DNA of 64,000 nucleotides from Cytophagaceae bacterium. GTDB lineage: Bacteria; Bacteroidota; Bacteroidia; Cytophagales; Spirosomataceae. A model generated the notes under the pieces. It was given only the letters and a program-made list of their open reading frames with translations, had not been told where the DNA came from and ran no database searches. Every line of letters starts with the position of its first letter. The stretch's first letter is position 1. This document shows positions 1 through 8,214 of this stretch, piece after piece. The position numbers were made by a program, and so were the translations under genes. The stretch spans positions 3,100,001-3,164,000 of the forward strand of contig JADKIR010000004.1 of assembly GCA_016722655.1 (NCBI GenBank). Reading direction: 5' to 3'.

Positions 1-1232
1 AGATTAGATATCTTTTGAAATAAATAAGCGTGGGCTATTGCGGCGTTTTCCCAGGCGGTGGGAGCCATGGTATGAATGGCCGTCAAACTAATTCTCTTTC
101 TTAAAGCCTTACTTTTCAGTAATTTATTGATTTCCACAGAAAGCTTTTCTGAGTTTCCAAAATCAAATATTACTCCTGAACCTTTTTTCAATACCTCAAT
201 GGCATGTGGAATAGGAGTAGATACGATGGGGCATCCACAGCTCATGGCATAAGAAAAAGTGCCGCTTACAGCCTGGTTGGGGTCTTTTGAAGTAAATACA
301 TATATGTCGGTGAGTTGGAGGTATTCCAAAAGGTCAGGTAATGGCAAAAAATAGTTGATAAACCTTACATGGTCAGTTAGTCCTAATTCTTCCACTTTGG
401 CTTTCAGACTATTGCGATAGGCTTCCCCTTCCTGATTTACCACTCCGGGGTGGGTTTTACCAATAATCAGGAACATCACATTTTCATTCTCTTTGATGAT
501 CGCCGGTAATGCCTTGATGGTGGTTTCGATACTTTTACCAGAACTAAGCAGCCCAAATGTTGATAATACCTTTTTTCCTTTCAGATTGTATTTCAGTTTG
601 AGCTGAACCTTGTCAAGATGCTGCACCAGGTGGGTGCCATGAGCTATTACATTAATTTTTTCAGCAGGAATTTCATAATCATCAATCAGTATTTTGGCAG
701 AAGACCTGGTCATGACTACTATCGCTTCACTCTCGGTAGCAATCTTCCTCACATTGTGCTGAAGGGCTAGATCGGGATGTGGCAAAACCGTATGAAATCC
801 AAGTACGAAAGGCTTGTTAAGGTTGGCCATAAACAATTGAAGTTCATATTCTCTTTTCAGAAATAAGCCAAATTCATGCTGGATCATTACCAGAGCAATA
901 TTGTGGTCAAGATTAATTTCGGAAGAAAGTTTTTCGAAAGAATCTATTTGGTCAGTATTGATTTTGAATCTAACTATGTCGTCATACTGATGTTGTTCAC
1001 GGTCATTTTCGAGAGCACAAACAGAAATTTTAAAAGTGCCTTCAAATTTATTTTTCAGAGCTGAAATCAGATCTTGTGAATAAGTTGCAATTCCACATTC
1101 TCTTGGCGGATAGGTTGTAATCACCAAAATTTCAGGTAATGAATTAGATTTTATTCGGGCGTACGGTTTGTCGGAATTTTGATCATCTAATATTCCGGAC
1201 ATATTTCGGTTGGAGAAGTTCAAATTTTTCAT
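1..1232 (-). CDS. glycosyltransferase family 4, partial (3' end outside window)
   Basis: A retaining GT-B glycosyltransferase, expected to move a sugar from a nucleotide donor in the cytoplasm. The reading frame stays open from its ATG at 1232 to the window edge, about 410 codons. Near residue 40 it carries TTYPPRECGIATY, the glycine-rich N-terminal acceptor-side motif of GT4 enzymes. Further on come an AHGTH segment, a STFGLLSSGKSI segment that begins the donor domain, and a TSKDPNQAVSGTFSYAMSCGCPI stretch matching the GT4 donor-binding region. Its ATG overlaps the TGA of the GH130 gene (ATGA), so the two are translationally coupled. A GT4 paired with GH130 suggests synthesis or turnover of a mannose-type glycan, but the substrate is inference. 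Confidence 0.85.
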   Translation of the reverse strand, partial: MKNLNFSNRNMSGILDDQNSDKPYARIKSNSLPEILVITTYPPRECGIATYSQDLISALKNKFEGTFKISVCALENDREQHQYDDIVRFKINTDQIDSFEKLSSEINLDHNIALVMIQHEFGLFLKREYELQLFMANLNKPFVLGFHTVLPHPDLALQHNVRKIATESEAIVVMTRSSAKILIDDYEIPAEKINVIAHGTHLVQHLDKVQLKLKYNLKGKKVLSTFGLLSSGKSIETTIKALPAIIKENENVMFLIIGKTHPGVVNQEGEAYRNSLKAKVEELGLTDHVRFINYFLPLPDLLEYLQLTDIYVFTSKDPNQAVSGTFSYAMSCGCPIVSTPIPHAIEVLKKGSGVIFDFGNSEKLSVEINKLLKSKALRKRISLTAIHTMAPTAWENAAIAHAYLFQKISN

Positions 1233-2263
1233 TTTAAATATAGCTTAAGTTCAAGTAAAAGTGCCGATAAACTTAAAGAGGCATAGGCAATCCTTTCGTC
1301 GGCAGCACCATAATAAATGTATAGTTCATCGCCAAAAAGGGCGGTGCCGGTAGGGAAACACACATTGTTAACTTCACCATTGATTTCCCACACTTTTTCC
1401 GGTTCAAAAAGCGGATAAGGCAAACGTGCGATCTCTATGTTCGGATTTTCAAGATCAAGCAGAGCAGCACAGGCCGAATAGATATATCCTTTGATTGAAT
1501 CTCTCACTCCATGGTAAATAATGAGCCAGCCGTCAGGAGTTTCAATGGGTGGACAACCACCACCTATATAACTTGACTCATGGTCATATTTGGCCGAAAG
1601 GACGATTTTATCGCTGAAATCCTGGAAATAGCTTTTCCAAAAGTCATTAGTCAGATCTTCAAGTTTTTCGATACCCACCAAAATCTGGATGTCGGGTTTT
1701 ATACGGTGTAAAAAGTAAAATTTGCCATTGATTTTCCTGGGAAAAAAAATCAGATTTTTATCCCATAACAAAACCCTTTCCGTTGAATTGTCCAACAAAT
1801 GATGTGGATTGTTGTACCTGACATATTTGTCGTTGATAGCGGGTTGGTTTTCAAGGAGTTTATTAAATTCTTCGTATGTAAACTGCGGAACGATAATTCC
1901 TTTTTTTTGCCAGATGATAAGGTCTGACGAAACTGCCAGAGCACCTAAAGCATTGATGCCATCATAGGCGGTATATGTCAGGTAATAAAGCTCTTCAATC
2001 TTAACTATTCTGGGATCTTCGATTCCATGTGATTCATAGTCAAATTCGGGCACCATGATAGGTTCCTGTTTTCTTTGGATGATATGGTCCGGCCCCTGCA
2101 ATTTGCAGTATCCCACGGTAGAAAAATTATTATTACTAACTGCCCTGTAAAACAGATGAACATATTCACCTACTCTTATGGTTGCGGGATTTAAAACACC
2201 GCTATTTTCAAATGAAAAAGGGGTTTTCTCCATAAGGATACCTTTTTTTATTACCTCAACCAT
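1229..2263 (-). CDS. GH130 family glycoside phosphorylase/hydrolase
   Basis: A 344-residue, five-bladed beta-propeller enzyme of family GH130, which phosphorolyses or hydrolyses beta-mannosides. Family signs are NPATIRVGEYVHLFYRA at the N-terminus, IEDPRI (the MEDPR-type motif) near residue 80, KNLIFFPRKINGKFYFLHR mid-protein, an IGGGCPPIETPDGWLIIYHG segment and a C-terminal YYGAADERIAYAS. No signal peptide is seen, so it is probably cytoplasmic. Either Met1 or Met11 (MEKTPFSFENSG) could be the start; no Shine-Dalgarno site decides. It lies between a 40-residue basic protein and a GT4 gene and is probably co-transcribed with both from the site at 2454-2490. Whether it is a phosphorylase or a hydrolase cannot be told here. 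Confidence 0.88.
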   Translation of the reverse strand: MVEVIKKGILMEKTPFSFENSGVLNPATIRVGEYVHLFYRAVSNNNFSTVGYCKLQGPDHIIQRKQEPIMVPEFDYESHGIEDPRIVKIEELYYLTYTAYDGINALGALAVSSDLIIWQKKGIIVPQFTYEEFNKLLENQPAINDKYVRYNNPHHLLDNSTERVLLWDKNLIFFPRKINGKFYFLHRIKPDIQILVGIEKLEDLTNDFWKSYFQDFSDKIVLSAKYDHESSYIGGGCPPIETPDGWLIIYHGVRDSIKGYIYSACAALLDLENPNIEIARLPYPLFEPEKVWEINGEVNNVCFPTGTALFGDELYIYYGAADERIAYASLSLSALLLELKLYLK

Positions 2264-2281
2264 AATGTTTTTATTTTGGAA

Positions 2282-2404
2282 TTATGTAGTAGATTCTTTA
2301 TTCTTTTCGTCTCTTTTGGCTGCTTTAGCCGAGCGTTTCTCCATAAGGTTTTTCAATGGAGCCTTTTTGCCAGATTTCTCTTTGGCGTCTTTTTCTTTTG
2401 ACAT
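2282..2404 (-). CDS. 40-residue lysine-rich basic protein
   Basis: A small ORF of 40 codons, ATG to TAA, beginning MSKEKDAKEKSGKKAPLKNL. Nearly every third residue is Lys or Arg and there is no hydrophobic stretch, so it should be a soluble, very basic and perhaps disordered protein, possibly nucleic-acid binding. It ends 18 bp before the GH130 start, which suggests an operon. Its ATG lies 49 bp downstream of the TAAC of the conserved stress-type promoter at 2454-2490. That placement is the main reason to believe it is expressed. No function is recognised. Confidence 0.65.
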   Translation of the reverse strand: MSKEKDAKEKSGKKAPLKNLMEKRSAKAAKRDEKNKESTT

Positions 2405-2453
2405 TTTGAGGGTATTTTATATTGTCAAAGGTCAGAATTCCTAAATGATTGGC

Positions 2454-2490
2454 GTTATGTAATTCCGGTAGTTTATTACATGATTCACAC
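2454..2490 (-). promoter_or_regulatory. stress-type promoter motif, copy A (GTGTGAAT-N25-TAAC)
   Basis: On the minus strand GTGTGAAT (2490-2483) is followed after exactly 25 bp by TAAC (2457-2454). It is preceded by TAAAT, and the second element reads TTACATAAC. The same layout occurs at 4806-4842, 9309-9345 and 10680-10716. It sits 49 bp before the 40-residue ORF that heads the GH130/GT4 unit. The role as promoter or activator site is inferred. Confidence 0.55.
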
Positions 2491-2555
2491 ATTTAGGAGA
2501 TTCTGCTGATACTTTTTAAGTAGTAGCAGATATTTAAAAAAATGATTTCCCGTAT

Positions 2556-2963
2556 TTATACTTCAGGTTTTTCTTCAGTATCGGTTTGATTTTCAACCTT
2601 ATCGGCAAGGTCGGCGTATTCTTTTTGAAGGGTGTTGATTTCGTCTTCGGTCTTCGATTCCACATTGAGCAGGGTGTTGCTGGCTGTGTCGGTAGTGGCC
2701 ACGAGTTCGTTGACTTTCAGATGCAAAGAGCCCGAAAATTTGCTGAATTCTTTCTGAATCACGAAAAGACTCAAAAATGTAAATCCATGCAGGAAGTCCC
2801 TGATGATTTCGTTGATCTCAAAATTATGATAACTGCGGTTTAAAAACCAAAACACTATCATACTGAAAGCTAGCGTGAAGGTGACAGAGCTTCCCAGAAT
2901 TTTAGACATGAGATAGGTGAGTTTCTCAAATATTATTTCGATAGAGCTATATATTTTTTTCAT
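2556..2963 (-). CDS. low-affinity iron permease family membrane protein
   Basis: Resembles the low-affinity iron permease family (PF04120): an early segment LGSSVTFTLAFSMIVFWFLN forms one membrane span, and FLHGFTFLSLFVIQ forms a second. After these comes an LHLKVNELVATTDTASNTLL helix with a conserved acidic tail. I take the start as MKKIYSSIEI at 2963 (135 residues). A longer frame up to 3050 would overlap the preceding gene and adds sequence untypical of the family. It closes a likely operon with YceI, the universal stress protein and a 75-residue protein. Iron transport by bacterial members is poorly established, so membrane protein of unknown substrate is the safer reading. Confidence 0.75.
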   Translation of the reverse strand: MKKIYSSIEIIFEKLTYLMSKILGSSVTFTLAFSMIVFWFLNRSYHNFEINEIIRDFLHGFTFLSLFVIQKEFSKFSGSLHLKVNELVATTDTASNTLLNVESKTEDEINTLQKEYADLADKVENQTDTEEKPEV

Positions 2964-3039
2964 AAGATATTGTAATGATAAAAAGCAAAATGGATTCTGA
3001 GCTAAGGTTTTCGCAATGAAATCAGAAAAGTGAACCTGT

Positions 3040-3267
3040 TTAGGGCTCACTTACTATTTCTAATTTATGATTTCGGGAATATTGCTTTAATATGACTTTT
3101 AGCGATTGATAATACTCGGTCAATACACCGGGATTAATTTTTGGGGAAGCCACATCAGGAAGTGTCACGGGCATTTCGAGCAGATTTTCATAGAGTTCGG
3201 GATAATCCGAGCGAATTTCTCCGGAAATCTTCAGAATATCGGCATTTACCTTTTTTATAGATTTCAT
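3040..3267 (-). CDS. hypothetical protein, 75 aa
   Basis: Not recognised. A 75-residue soluble protein with mixed charge and no signal or membrane segment. It has an N-terminal helix-like stretch (ILKISGEIRSDYPELYENLL) and a Pro-rich middle (MPVTLPDVASPKINPG) followed by another helix. Its ATG overlaps the TGA of the universal stress protein gene (ATGA), so it is almost certainly translated with it. Context suggests a stress-related role only by association. Confidence 0.7.
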   Translation of the reverse strand: MKSIKKVNADILKISGEIRSDYPELYENLLEMPVTLPDVASPKINPGVLTEYYQSLKVILKQYSRNHKLEIVSEP

Positions 3268-4112
3268 GATTTTTCTTTTTTGAAAATCAGCATAGGTATT
3301 TTTGATTCTTCCACAAAATGTTTCACAATACTTGAGTTAAACATATTGCTGAAAAAGGTTTTGTCATACACCCCAAGTGCCAGCACATCAGGATTGATAT
3401 TGCCCGCATAGGTTTCTATGCCTTCAACGGTTTCCTTTCTGGTCAATTCTTTGAACGTGATTTTTTTACCGGCAAATTCCTTCTTTAAACTTTCGATACT
3501 TTCATTGTTTTTCTGTTCCAGTTCTTTATCAAAATATTCCCTGATATGCACTACTTTGCATTCAGCCGCAAATGGTGAAGCAAAATCCATCAACAGTTGC
3601 GTTGCTTTTGATTCATTTTCTTCCAGGTCAGCCGCATAAAGAAATAAGTTGGGAGCATGAATGGAGGCGTTTACCGGCACTACCCAAACAGGGCAGGGTG
3701 CAGTTTTTATAACGCTCTCGGCATTGGAGCCTATAATCTTATCCAGTTGGTTACTGACGCCTTTGGTGCCGATTACAACCATATCCACATGGAATTCTTC
3801 GGCAGCCTGATTGATAGCTTCGGTCACAAATCCAAACTCAATTATCTGTTTAACCTGGACTTCGGGCAAATGAAATAAATGCACTAGTTTTTTGGCAAAA
3901 ACGTCCAGATTTACTTTTGCAATCTTTTGGAGCTCTTCATCCATTTTCAGGTTGTTATCGAGTGTGCTGTATTCCGGACCTATATTGATTGGAATATTAT
4001 ATACATGTAGCAATATCAACTTGGCATCATAACGCTGTGCAAGCATGGCCGCATATTGTGCCGCATGCATAGAATTATCACTAAAATCAGTTGGAAAAAG
4101 GATAGTTTTCAT
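3264..4112 (-). CDS. universal stress protein, two UspA domains
   Basis: A 282-residue tandem UspA protein. Domain 1 (about 1-148) begins MKTILFPTDFSDNSMHAAQYA and ends with the ATP-loop type motif VIGTKGVSNQLDKIIGSNAESVIKTA followed by CPVWVVP. Domain 2 (about 153-282) is more diverged and ends LGVYDKTFFSNMFNSSIVKHFV. The G-2x-G-9x-G-S/T-like loop in domain 1 suggests nucleotide binding there, while domain 2 lacks a clear loop. Such proteins accumulate in starvation, low oxygen or envelope stress. It lies 33 bp downstream of YceI and overlaps the next gene by 4 bp, so it is probably driven by the promoter motif at 4806-4842. Confidence 0.93.
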   Translation of the reverse strand: MKTILFPTDFSDNSMHAAQYAAMLAQRYDAKLILLHVYNIPINIGPEYSTLDNNLKMDEELQKIAKVNLDVFAKKLVHLFHLPEVQVKQIIEFGFVTEAINQAAEEFHVDMVVIGTKGVSNQLDKIIGSNAESVIKTAPCPVWVVPVNASIHAPNLFLYAADLEENESKATQLLMDFASPFAAECKVVHIREYFDKELEQKNNESIESLKKEFAGKKITFKELTRKETVEGIETYAGNINPDVLALGVYDKTFFSNMFNSSIVKHFVEESKIPMLIFKKEKS

Positions 4113-4145
4113 GACATTTTGGTTGAGAAGGCTAAAAATATATGC

Positions 4146-4739
4146 TTAAATACCTACACTGGCAGTACTCATGTTGTCCAGTTCGAGTTTCAGATCTTTG
4201 AAACCTACATTGATCACTTCAATTTCACAGGAAATGTTGATCTGGTCACCAATCATTATGCCACCGGCTTCGAGGTTGGTATTCCAAACCAGCCCCCAAT
4301 CGGCACGATTAATAGCTCCGGTTACGGTAAATCCCGCCCGATCATTACCCCATGGGTCTTTCACGATGCCGCCATACTCCACGTCAAGTTTGACGTTTTG
4401 CTTGATGCCCACAATTGTAAGTTCGCCCCAGAGTTCGTGTTTGTGATGCTTATCCATTGGGCCTATGGTGCTCGAAATAAAGGTTATCTGTTTATGATTT
4501 TTCACATCCAGGAAGTCCAGTGCTTTGAGGTGATCGTCGCGGTTAGCATCTCCTGTGTTAATAGAAGAGGAGTCGATCCAAACATCTATTTCGGCGGTAC
4601 TGAAATCATTGCCGGTGGTATAAATATTAGCATCAAAAGTTTTGAATGCCCCTTTTACGTGTGCAATCATCAGATGCCTGATCCTGAAAGTGATATCACT
4701 ATGGGCCTGGTCAATTGACCATTTGGTTTGGTTTGTCAT
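4146..4739 (-). CDS. YceI family lipid/isoprenoid-binding-like protein
   Basis: A lipocalin-fold YceI protein of 197 residues. It starts MTNQTKWSIDQAHSDITFRI, the typical W-x-I-D-x-x-H-S opening, followed by IRHLMIAHVKGAF, an IDSSSINTGDANRDDHLKA motif and a closing GDQINISCEIEVI strand. I choose ATG 4739, because upstream codons to 4772 only add an atypical tail. No signal peptide is visible, so unlike E. coli YceI it may be cytoplasmic. Family members bind long isoprenoid or lipid ligands. It is the first gene of the unit YceI-USP-75 aa-iron permease, 66 bp downstream of promoter motif C. Confidence 0.9.
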   Translation of the reverse strand: MTNQTKWSIDQAHSDITFRIRHLMIAHVKGAFKTFDANIYTTGNDFSTAEIDVWIDSSSINTGDANRDDHLKALDFLDVKNHKQITFISSTIGPMDKHHKHELWGELTIVGIKQNVKLDVEYGGIVKDPWGNDRAGFTVTGAINRADWGLVWNTNLEAGGIMIGDQINISCEIEVINVGFKDLKLELDNMSTASVGI

Positions 4740-4805
4740 TGTATTATTTTCTTTTTGTGAAGGTATTTTCACAGTATAAAGGTCGGAGTAAGCAGCATAG
4801 AAAGT

Positions 4806-4842
4806 GTTACATAAAAGTGGGTAATACTATCAATATTCACAC
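4806..4842 (-). promoter_or_regulatory. stress-type promoter motif, copy C (GTGTGAAT-N25-TAAC)
   Basis: On the minus strand GTGTGAAT (4842-4835), preceded by TAAAA, is followed after exactly 25 bp by TAAC (4809-4806), inside TTATGTAAC. It begins 3 bp beyond the mlaD stop codon and ends 66 bp before the yceI ATG, so it fits a promoter restarting transcription after the mla genes. It matches copies A, B and D in both elements and in spacing. Confidence 0.55.
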
Positions 4843-4844
4843 TT

Positions 4845-5840
4845 TTACAGGCTGTCAGTCTTTGGTTTATTTGCCTTGAAAAATTTTCTCAGTAAAAAAT
4901 TATGCTGAATGGCTTCCAGATCCTGATCCAGTTTTTTGCTGCCTGACTCCAGGTTAATCATGGTGTTTTTCAGAGATTTGGCTGTTTCGGTGTCATTGAG
5001 TAAGAGGCCGGCGGCATTATTATTTTGGTTAAGTTTTTCAGAAGCTTTTTTTAGATTTTGGGTAAAAAGGTTCAAAGAGCCGGAAGTTTCATGGAGTTCA
5101 GCCATAGTTGATTTTATGCTGCCGTACAAAATTTTATCGGCTGCGAGGTCGTGCATAGAATTGCCCGGAGTATTTAGTTTATCAGAGAAACTCTCTGCAT
5201 TGCTTACCAGCACCAGACTTTTTTCAGAAACCACCTGAAGGTTTTTTAAAGTTGCCTGGAGGTTGGCTGTAGAAAGTTTTATAGAATTGGCAATTGTGGG
5301 GTCATTGATCAGGGCGGCAAGTGTACCATTTCCTTTGTTAATTTTATCACTGATTTCTTTAAAGTCTTTGGTGATTTCAAGTATATTTTTATTGTTTTCC
5401 TGAAAGGTAATAACGATGTCTTCATTGCTGAGGCCATTTTCCACCTGAAGTAAACCGTTTTTAGCGATGGGTGGCTTTGAAAAATCACCTCCATATATCA
5501 CCACTATTTTGTTGCCGATAAGGCCATCGGATCCAATTTTGGCTTTGGAGTTTTTTCTTATGTGCGATTCCGCATTTTTTTCGATTTTCATGGTAACCAA
5601 AACTTTTTTGTCACCATAAAAGTCTATGCTCTTAATATTTCCAATTATCACGCCGGAAAGCCACACATTTCCACCGGTCTTCAAGCCTCCGACATCATCA
5701 AATATGGCGTTTAGCGTAAATGATTTCACGAAAGTCTTTTTCTCTTTACCAAGGGTAAAAATGGCCAAAATAAATATGAGTATTCCCAATACTACGAACA
5801 TTCCTACTATTACCGGGCGATTACTTGTTGTAGTTTTCAT
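4845..5840 (-). CDS. mlaD: MlaD-like MCE-domain lipid transport protein
   Basis: A 331-residue substrate-binding component of an Mla-type phospholipid ABC transporter. One N-terminal membrane span (IVGMFVVLGILIFILAIFTL, about 11-30) anchors it in the inner membrane. The MCE domain follows (about 40-120) with FDDVGGLKTGGNVWLSGVIIG and a SKAKIGSDGLIGNKIVVIYGG block. The rest is a long periplasmic helical region (about 145-310). It overlaps the ATPase gene by 4 bp. The order E-F-D matches the Bacteroidota arrangement without MlaB or MlaC alongside. Direction of lipid transport is not shown by the sequence. Confidence 0.9.
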   Translation of the reverse strand: MKTTTSNRPVIVGMFVVLGILIFILAIFTLGKEKKTFVKSFTLNAIFDDVGGLKTGGNVWLSGVIIGNIKSIDFYGDKKVLVTMKIEKNAESHIRKNSKAKIGSDGLIGNKIVVIYGGDFSKPPIAKNGLLQVENGLSNEDIVITFQENNKNILEITKDFKEISDKINKGNGTLAALINDPTIANSIKLSTANLQATLKNLQVVSEKSLVLVSNAESFSDKLNTPGNSMHDLAADKILYGSIKSTMAELHETSGSLNLFTQNLKKASEKLNQNNNAAGLLLNDTETAKSLKNTMINLESGSKKLDQDLEAIQHNFLLRKFFKANKPKTDSL

Positions 5841-6604
5841 TTTTCATTAATAAAATTATAATCAAAAAAGCTTTTTGCAGTTGGGTCTTCTGATCCAAAA
5901 ACTTCATCGAAGCTTCCTCTTAAAAGAAATTTTCCTCCACCCAAAATCGCCACAGTTTCTGCTGTGTTTTTTGCACAGGTAAGGTCATGGGTGATGATGA
6001 TAGAGCTGGTTTTATACTTGAGCTGAACGTTATTGATCAAACCGATGATTTCGTTGCTGGTGATAGGGTCGAGGCCGGCGGTGGGTTCATCATATAGCAT
6101 GATTTCAGGATTCAGAATTAATGTGCGAGCTATGCCAATTCGTTTTCGTTGTCCACCCGAAAGTTCTGCGGGCATTTGGTGCAATGTTTGGGGTAATCCT
6201 ACATCGTCAAGGGCTTCTTCTATGGCCAGGTTTACTTCTGTTTTGGAAAGATGCCTTTGGTTTCTGGTAAGAGGGAAGGCCAGATTTTCCATTACAGACA
6301 TGCTGTCGTAAAGAGCACTACTCTGGAAGGAAAAGCCGATTTTTGTACGCAACTCCCTTAATTCCACCTTGTTGATTTTGTTGATATCAAATCCAAGTAC
6401 ATTGACTGTTCCGCTGTCAGGTTTTAATAATCCGGAAATGATTTTTATCAAAACCGATTTTCCACTTCCTGAGCGTCCTAATACCGCCAGATTTTTCCCT
6501 TTGGACAAATCAAAACTCAATCCTTCTAAAACCGTTTGCTCGCCAAATGTTATCTTCAGGTTTTTTATGCTGATCGCAATATTAGTTTTTTCGGTATTAG
6601 ACAT
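5837..6604 (-). CDS. mlaF: MlaF-like ABC transporter ATP-binding protein
   Basis: A 255-residue ATPase that powers the MlaE/MlaD lipid transporter on the cytoplasmic face. It has Walker A GRSGSGKSVLIK (about 43-54), a Q-loop SFQSSALYDS, the signature LSGGQRKRIGIARTL, Walker B IMLYDEPTAGLDP and the switch His in IIITHDLTCA. The ALYDSMSVMENLAFPL segment after the Q-loop is characteristic of the MlaF/Ttg2A group rather than general ABC ATPases. It starts 5 bp after mlaE and overlaps mlaD by 4 bp. Confidence 0.93.
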   Translation of the reverse strand: MSNTEKTNIAISIKNLKITFGEQTVLEGLSFDLSKGKNLAVLGRSGSGKSVLIKIISGLLKPDSGTVNVLGFDINKINKVELRELRTKIGFSFQSSALYDSMSVMENLAFPLTRNQRHLSKTEVNLAIEEALDDVGLPQTLHQMPAELSGGQRKRIGIARTLILNPEIMLYDEPTAGLDPITSNEIIGLINNVQLKYKTSSIIITHDLTCAKNTAETVAILGGGKFLLRGSFDEVFGSEDPTAKSFFDYNFINEK

Positions 6605-6609
6605 TATTC

Positions 6610-7401
6610 TTATCTGATTGCATTGACGATCTGAACTATAATTACTTCTTCCAAAAAAATCATAAACATGGCGACAACCACAGCCCTGTTAGCGGCTTTT
6701 CCTACACCCTGGGTTCCATTGTGGGCATTGTATCCCTGGAAGCAGCCTGCGATCCCAATTGTAAAACCATAAAAAACCGCTTTAAATATGGAGGAGTTGA
6801 TATCGAGAAATGAAATGCTGCTGAAGGCATTTTTTATGAATTCCGAGAAACTGGTGCTTTCGTTTTGATGAATATTGAGAAACGAACCCATCATGCCCAC
6901 TAAACCGGAATATATGACCAAAAGGGGCATCATTAAAGTAGTGGCCAGTACTCTGGTGACGACCAGGAATTTGAATGGATTAGTGGCAGATACTTCCATG
7001 GCATCGATTTGTTCGGTTACTTTCATGGAGCCCAGTTCCGCACCAATATTGGAGCCAACTTTTCCCGATACAATCAGGCCAGTCACCAATGGAGCCAATG
7101 CTCTGATAATGGCAATTGAAATTAATGATGGCAGCCAGGATGTAGCCCCAAATGCCGAAAGTGAAGGCCGCGATTGCTTGGTAAATACTATACCGATAAT
7201 AAAACCCGTCATAGTTACCAAAGAGAGCGATTTGTAACCCACCTGATAGCATTGCCTGATGGTTTCTTTCCATTCAAAGGGTGCCGAAAAAGTTTCCTTA
7301 AACAGTGTGACAATAAATTGAAAAGCCTCGTATGCAGCCATAAAGAATGCATCGATGCTTTTCGTAACCATGTACTCCGATTTTGGTTTTATGTCAGACA
7401 T
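6610..7401 (-). CDS. mlaE: MlaE-like lipid ABC transporter permease
   Basis: A 263-residue integral membrane permease of the MlaE family, part of the complex that shuttles glycerophospholipids between envelope membranes. Hallmarks are an amphipathic N-terminal region, TGFIIGIVFTKQSRPSLSAFG, IRALAPLVTGLIVSGKVGSNIGAELGSMKVTEQIDAMEV in the core, and a late GFTIGIAGCFQGYNAHNGTQGVG segment. It has five or six membrane spans, the usual family size. It begins 16 bp downstream of dps, with no room for a separate promoter of ordinary length. It probably belongs to the unit running from 8382 to 4845. Confidence 0.92.
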   Translation of the reverse strand: MSDIKPKSEYMVTKSIDAFFMAAYEAFQFIVTLFKETFSAPFEWKETIRQCYQVGYKSLSLVTMTGFIIGIVFTKQSRPSLSAFGATSWLPSLISIAIIRALAPLVTGLIVSGKVGSNIGAELGSMKVTEQIDAMEVSATNPFKFLVVTRVLATTLMMPLLVIYSGLVGMMGSFLNIHQNESTSFSEFIKNAFSSISFLDINSSIFKAVFYGFTIGIAGCFQGYNAHNGTQGVGKAANRAVVVAMFMIFLEEVIIVQIVNAIR

Positions 7402-7417
7402 AGAATGTCATGAAGTT

Positions 7418-7888
7418 TTAATTTAAATATCGTCTTAAAATCCAGGCTGTCGTTTCATGTTGCTCCAATATTCCGGTCAGGAAATCGGTAGTACCTGCAT
7501 CGGCATTTTTATCTGAAATTTCAATGTCCTTTCTTAGAGCCACAATCACCAACTCATGGTCACTCAATAGATCAGACATGAGTTCTTTTTGATTGGTGAA
7601 ATGATTCTGACTTTCTTTTAATCGGGTGCGATCCAAAAACTCCGTCATAGTGCCAATAGTTTTTCCTCCCAATTTGGCTATTCTTTCGGCTACTGTGTCA
7701 ATGGTTTCCTCCAGCTCAGTATATTGTGACTGGTACAATTTATGCAGTTCCATAAAACTCTCCCCACTAACGTTCCAGTGATAATTCCTGGTTTTGGTAT
7801 AGAGCATTACTTCATCAGAAAGCAACACCGCAAGGATATCTATGCTTACTTTTAATTTTGCTTCAGAAAGACCAATATCAATTTTCAT
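7418..7888 (-). CDS. dps: Dps-type DNA-protection ferritin
   Basis: A 156-residue Dps/miniferritin that stores iron using peroxide and shields DNA. The ferroxidase ligands are visible: His in RNYHWNVSGESFMELHKLY, then YTELEETIDTVAERIAKLGG with the Asp/Glu pair. The N-terminus (MKIDIGLSEAKLKVSIDILA) is short and lacks the Lys-rich DNA-binding tail of E. coli Dps. Its ATG overlaps the stop of the upstream lipoprotein gene by 4 bp. Iron permease, Dps and universal stress protein lie in one island, which suggests a shared iron/oxidative stress response. Confidence 0.93.
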   Translation of the reverse strand: MKIDIGLSEAKLKVSIDILAVLLSDEVMLYTKTRNYHWNVSGESFMELHKLYQSQYTELEETIDTVAERIAKLGGKTIGTMTEFLDRTRLKESQNHFTNQKELMSDLLSDHELVIVALRKDIEISDKNADAGTTDFLTGILEQHETTAWILRRYLN

Positions 7889-8199
7889 CTTCTTGGTCTA
7901 TTTGAATTATTGTTCCATCTCCCCGAAACCCAGTAATCGCCCTTTTCGGTGGTTCTCCATTCTCCGTTTCGGTAATTTCTGTTATTTCTGGGCTTTGCCC
8001 AGGCACCGTTTTGTCTGGTGTATGAATGGTTTCTGCGGTTATATTTCCAGTTGCCCTCGAGCCACACATAGTTATAACCCGGACTCGCCGGCCTTATTCC
8101 ATCCTGGTGATAGGGTCTGTTTTTTACGTAGCCGGTGGTACAGTTTGACATGAACAATGTCATGAATAACATACCGGAAATTAAAAATAGCTTTTTCAT
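7885..8199 (-). CDS. YXWGXW-type small lipoprotein
   Basis: A 104-residue lipoprotein. The signal peptide MKKLFLISGMLFMTLFMSNC ends in a lipobox-like MSNC, with Cys20 as the lipidation site. The mature part has two Tyr/Trp/Gly repeats resembling YXWGXW (YNYVWLEGNWKYNR and GDYWVSGRWNNN) and ends in a basic Asn/Arg-rich tail. Proteins of this type are small envelope proteins of unknown function, often near stress genes. It overlaps dps by 4 bp and follows a 55-residue membrane protein by 15 bp. Confidence 0.8.
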   Translation of the reverse strand: MKKLFLISGMLFMTLFMSNCTTGYVKNRPYHQDGIRPASPGYNYVWLEGNWKYNRRNHSYTRQNGAWAKPRNNRNYRNGEWRTTEKGDYWVSGRWNNNSNRPRR

Positions 8200-8214
8200 A
8201 ATATGTATTTTTAT

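Noticed and set aside
2502..2530. Hairpin TCTGCT...AGCAGA downstream of the iron permease-like gene
   Set aside because: Two central mismatches on either strand and no T-run in the minus direction; too weak to call a terminator.
4056..4718. Plus-strand ORF of 220 codons opposite YceI
   Set aside because: Antisense to a well-supported gene, with composition typical of a shadow frame and no recognisable domain.
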